DNA from: Gemmiger gallinarum
Lineage (GTDB): Bacteria; Bacillota; Clostridia; Oscillospirales; Ruminococcaceae
DNA length: 64,000 nt
Direction of reading: 5' to 3'
Assembly (NCBI RefSeq): GCF_014982805.1
Contig: NZ_JADCKC010000001.1
Span: forward strand, 496,001-560,000
Part shown: one piece after another, positions 61,223 through 64,000 of the stretch
Numbering within the stretch: position 1 is the first letter of the stretch
Layout of the letters: every line of letters starts with the position of its first letter
Made by a program: the position numbers and the translations under genes
The notes under the pieces: model-generated
The model's input: the letters and a program-made list of their open reading frames with translations, nothing else
Database searches by the model: none
What the model was told of the DNA's origin: nothing

Positions 61223-61825
61223 ATGAAAAAACTGATTTGCATGCTGTGCGCCCTGTCTCTGTGCGCCGCAATGTTCGCCGCCTGCTCCAAGGACGAATCC
61301 TCGTCCGCCGCGCAGGATTCCTCTACCAGCACCTCTCAGGCAGCGGAGGACTCCTCTTCCGCGGAGCAGGACTCTTCCTCCGCTGAGACTTCTTCCGATT
61401 CCGGCGATGCCGCATCCGAAGAGGCCGATACCGAGAAGCTGGCTTCCATTGTCTCTGCACTGGAGGAGGTCAACCCCATCAACAATCCCCGCGCCATCAC
61501 CAGCGACGACGTGGAGTTCAACATGAACATGACCCCCGACAATCTGGTAGCCTTCCAGGGCGACGTTACCAACACCCAGTCTGACTGCGGCCTCGTTTTT
61601 GTTGCCCAGGTCAAGGACGGCACCATGGACACCGTTCTGGAGGAACTGGAAGCTTACCGCCAGAGCATGACCAGCAGCCTCTATGTTGAGTTTGCCGACA
61701 AGGTCGCCAAGGCGGAGGATGCCCGTATTGTTTCCAAGGACAACATTGTTGTGATGGTGATTTCCAGCATCGACGGTCCCGACTACGCAGACATCGACGC
61801 CGCCATCGAGAGCGCGCTGTCCTGA
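61223..61825 (+). CDS. DUF4358 lipoprotein
   Basis: A 200-residue protein with lipoprotein signal and lipobox FAAC (C21), a Ser/Asp/Glu-rich spacer (about 22-70), and a DUF4358 domain (EFNMNMTPDNLVAF; GLVFVAQVKDGTMDTVLEELEAYR; DARIVSKDNIVVMVISS). The family is often next to MBOAT and DHHW genes as here, so a role in surface polymer acylation is likely but not shown. Start follows GGAGG. Confidence 0.8.
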   Translation: MKKLICMLCALSLCAAMFAACSKDESSSAAQDSSTSTSQAAEDSSSAEQDSSSAETSSDSGDAASEEADTEKLASIVSALEEVNPINNPRAITSDDVEFNMNMTPDNLVAFQGDVTNTQSDCGLVFVAQVKDGTMDTVLEELEAYRQSMTSSLYVEFADKVAKAEDARIVSKDNIVVMVISSIDGPDYADIDAAIESALS

Positions 61826-61892
61826 GCGGCTTGACTGCAATTTTCTATCGTTATAATTCAGCCGGCAGGCGGAATGTCTGTCGGTTCTCACT

Positions 61893-61922
61893 GGCCGCTA
61901 CCCTCTTTGCCGGGTAACGGCC
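61893..61922 (+). terminator. Hairpin between the DUF4358 and MBOAT genes
   Basis: GGCCGCTACCC pairs with GGGTAACGGCC (one mismatch), followed by TTT only. A TTGACT/TATAAT pair with a short 15-base spacer (61830-61856) is upstream. The interval 61826-62009 may hold a separate promoter or partial terminator. Confidence 0.4.
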
Positions 61923-62009
61923 TTTCGATTCATCCAGCTGATTTCGGGCATCTGCTGCGGTTTATGGTGCCCAGACCAGAATCCACTTCCGACTTAAGGG
62001 GGGCTTTGT

Positions 62010-63407
62010 GTGGTTTTTAACAGCGTCGTGTTTTTGTTTTCCTTTTTGCCGGTGGCGCTGCTGCTGTACTATGTAGTGCCCGGACGCCTGAAAAATGCGG
62101 TGCTGCTGATCGAGAGCCTGATCTTTTTCTGCTCTGCCGGGACACGGTTCCTGCCGCTGATCGTACTTTTGGTGGCCGTCAACTACCTGTTCGGCCTGCT
62201 CATTGATTACTGGGACAACCGGAGCAAGCTTCGCGTCATCGCGCTGATCCTGCCCATCCTCATCACGCTGGGGTCTTTGATCTTCTTCAAATACACCAAC
62301 TTTCTTATCGAAATCATCAACCAGATCACCTCCGGCAATCTGAGCCAGCTGTCCTTCCTGGATGTGCTGCCCATGGGCATCAGCTACTATACCTTCAAGC
62401 TCATCAGCTATGTGGCCGACATCTACTCCGGCAAGATCCGCGCCGAGCGCAATCCCGTCACCTTTGCCGCCTACGTTGTGATGTACCCCCAGCTGCTCAT
62501 CGGCCCCATTGTCAAGTATCGTGACCTGGCCCCCGCCCTGCATACCTACAAGGGCCGCTGCAATCTTTCCCAGATTCAGGAAGGCGCCGAGATGTTTGTT
62601 TTCGGCATGGCAAAAAAGGTCATCCTGGCCGATTCCATCGGAGCCCTTTGGACCGACATCCTCTCCCCTGAGATCGGTCTGGCCAACGCCTCCACACCGC
62701 TGGCCTGGCTGGGAATTCTGGCCTATTCCTTGCAGCTGTACTTTGACTTTGCCGGATACTCTGAGATCAGCAACGGCCTGAGCAAAATGATGGGCTTTGA
62801 CTGCCCCGCCAACTTCGATCTGCCTTATATTTCCGCCAGCATCACCGAATTCTGGCGGCGCTGGCACATCTCGCTGTCGTCCTGGTTCCGGGATTACGTT
62901 TACATTCCTTTGGGCGGCAACCGTCTTGGACTGCCGCGGCAGATTCTGAACATGCTTGTGGTCTGGGCGCTGACCGGCATCTGGCACGGCGCCAACTGGA
63001 ACTTTATCTGCTGGGGCGTCTACTATTTCATCCTGCTGACCATTGAAAAAACCTTCCTGCTCAAGTATCTCAAGAAAGGCCGCATCTGGCCCCATATCTA
63101 TACCCTGTTCTTTGTGGTGCTGGGCTGGGGCATCTTTACCGCCGATGTGGAGGGCGCGCCGCTGCCTTTGCTGATGAGCCGGCTGTTCCTCCCCCAGGGT
63201 GGTGTCTCGGCGCTGTATTATCTGCGCAACTACGGCGTGCTGCTGATTCTGGCCGTTTTCTGCTCCACCGCACTGCCGGGCAAAATCTGGCAGAGGGCCA
63301 AACGTCATACCCCCGCACGGCTGGTTATTCTGGCCGCGGTGATGATCCTCTCAACAGCTTTCATCATTGCCGCCACCAACAACACACCGCTGTATGCACA
63401 ATTCTGA
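62010..63407 (+). CDS. MBOAT-family O-acyltransferase (AlgI-like)
   Basis: A 465-residue membrane enzyme with about eleven helices. Family motifs are FNSVVFLFSFLPVALLLYY at the start, PMGISYYTFKLISYVADIY, YPQLLIGPIV, FAGYSEISNGLSKMMGF, ITEFWRRWHISLSSWFRDYVYIPLGGN, and the catalytic His in LTGIWHGANWNFICWG. It would move acyl groups across the membrane to an exported polysaccharide or teichoic-type polymer. GTG start follows AAGGGGGG. Confidence 0.92.
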   Translation: MVFNSVVFLFSFLPVALLLYYVVPGRLKNAVLLIESLIFFCSAGTRFLPLIVLLVAVNYLFGLLIDYWDNRSKLRVIALILPILITLGSLIFFKYTNFLIEIINQITSGNLSQLSFLDVLPMGISYYTFKLISYVADIYSGKIRAERNPVTFAAYVVMYPQLLIGPIVKYRDLAPALHTYKGRCNLSQIQEGAEMFVFGMAKKVILADSIGALWTDILSPEIGLANASTPLAWLGILAYSLQLYFDFAGYSEISNGLSKMMGFDCPANFDLPYISASITEFWRRWHISLSSWFRDYVYIPLGGNRLGLPRQILNMLVVWALTGIWHGANWNFICWGVYYFILLTIEKTFLLKYLKKGRIWPHIYTLFFVVLGWGIFTADVEGAPLPLLMSRLFLPQGGVSALYYLRNYGVLLILAVFCSTALPGKIWQRAKRHTPARLVILAAVMILSTAFIIAATNNTPLYAQF

Positions 63408-63423
63408 CAGGAGGTGCCTTGCG

Positions 63424-64000
63424 ATGAAACAAACTTACCACGCCGCACACAGCGGCAAAGCCCGCGGCATCGCCGGATATGCCTCCCTGATCCTGTTTTT
63501 TGTCCTGCTGTTCGGATTTGCCGTACTGAACCTGTTCTGGCCCAAGCGGACCCTGTCCGAGCTGGAGAACCGCAAACTTGCCCAGATGCCTTCCATCAGC
63601 TGGAAAACCCTGACCAGCGGCGACTGGTTTGAAGATTTCTCCTCCTACGTGCAGGATCAGGTGGCCTTCCGTGACGGCTGGATCGACCTGCAGAGCGATT
63701 TCAACGCTCTCTGCCTGCAAAAAGTAGAGCAAAACGGCATTCTGCTGGGCAAGGATCACTGGATGTTCACCAAGAATTTCGGCACCCCCGACACCAAGCA
63801 GCTGGACAAAAACATCAAGGCTGTGGCCGAGTTCGGAGCCCGCTATCCCGGCCGTGTGACTTTTCTGCTGGCGCCGTCGGCCAGCGTGATCTACCCCGAG
63901 GAGCTTCCCTTCGCCGCTCCCATGGTGGACGAAGACGCTATGCTGGACGATATCTTTTCTCAGGTTTCTCCCTCTGCCTCGGTCATTGATCTGCGCCCTG
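63424..64000 (+). CDS. DHHW/AlgX-like protein, N-terminal part (cut by window end)
   Basis: The frame is open from ATG 63424 to the last base. One membrane anchor (about 17-40) is followed by WPKRTLSELENRKLAQMPS and a domain starting FEDFSSYVQDQVAFRDGWIDLQ, then a GKDHWMFTKN segment, as in DHHW/AlgX/DltD-like SGNH-type proteins that pair with MBOAT enzymes and finish O-acylation outside the cell. AGGAGG precedes the start by 10 bases. Confidence 0.85.
   Translation, partial: MKQTYHAAHSGKARGIAGYASLILFFVLLFGFAVLNLFWPKRTLSELENRKLAQMPSISWKTLTSGDWFEDFSSYVQDQVAFRDGWIDLQSDFNALCLQKVEQNGILLGKDHWMFTKNFGTPDTKQLDKNIKAVAEFGARYPGRVTFLLAPSASVIYPEELPFAAPMVDEDAMLDDIFSQVSPSASVIDLRP

Overview
The window looks like a chromosomal segment of a GC-rich, anaerobic, gut-type Bacillota, most plausibly Oscillospiraceae/Ruminococcaceae (Faecalibacterium-Gemmiger-Subdoligranulum neighbourhood). 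The basis is gene content and order: a Firmicute rimP-nusA-ylxR-ylxQ-infB-rbfA operon, a class B sortase, pyruvate formate-lyase behind a ZTP riboswitch, a reverse rubrerythrin, an acyl-CoA dehydratase activase, a Gx-transporter protein and an agmatine/carboxyspermidine polyamine pathway. The genus is inference. No rRNA, convincing tRNA or CRISPR array was seen.

Left part (1-11.8 kb, plus strand): the C-terminal end of a large serine recombinase, lower in GC than what follows, then a GNAT acetyltransferase and a DUF1810 protein. Next is a glucose-type PTS module: a BglG/LicT-family antiterminator and an IICBA transporter, each preceded by an antiterminator-RNA-like site overlapping a terminator. 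Then comes a compact vanG-type glycopeptide-resistance cluster, vanR-vanS-vanG-vanXY-vanT, whose products would sense the drug, make D-Ala-D-Ser, remove D-Ala-D-Ala and supply D-Ser.

Middle (11.8-46.2 kb, mostly minus strand): secG, RNase R and a radical-SAM/DUF2344 pair; a divergent ParC/ParE-like type IIA topoisomerase; a membrane-anchored protein with an acidic Ser/Asp-rich tail; dTDP-rhamnose genes rfbA-rfbD-rfbB without rfbC; a plus-strand pair of a small lipoprotein with a sortase-like sorting signal and a class B sortase; rpsO-pnp with a long spacer hairpin; a polytopic membrane protein; and the translation/ribosome-maturation operon rimP-nusA-ylxR-ylxQ-infB-rbfA-nrnA followed by truB-ribF. 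A terminator hairpin sits between the rimP promoter and rimP. After a YhfC-family membrane protein come two genes that together make a 2-hydroxyacyl-CoA dehydratase activase/DUF2229 system, usually one long protein.

Right part (46.2-64 kb): queH, an XRE regulator with membrane segments, pflA-pflB under a ZTP riboswitch, a structured gene-free stretch of about 590 bp, and a six-gene polyamine operon (speA, speE, carboxyspermidine dehydrogenase, carboxyspermidine decarboxylase, aguA, aguB) that reads as arginine to agmatine to putrescine to spermidine. The window closes with a small membrane protein, a reverse rubrerythrin, a Gx-transporter protein and the start of a DUF4358 lipoprotein / MBOAT / DHHW surface-polymer acylation cluster cut by the window edge.
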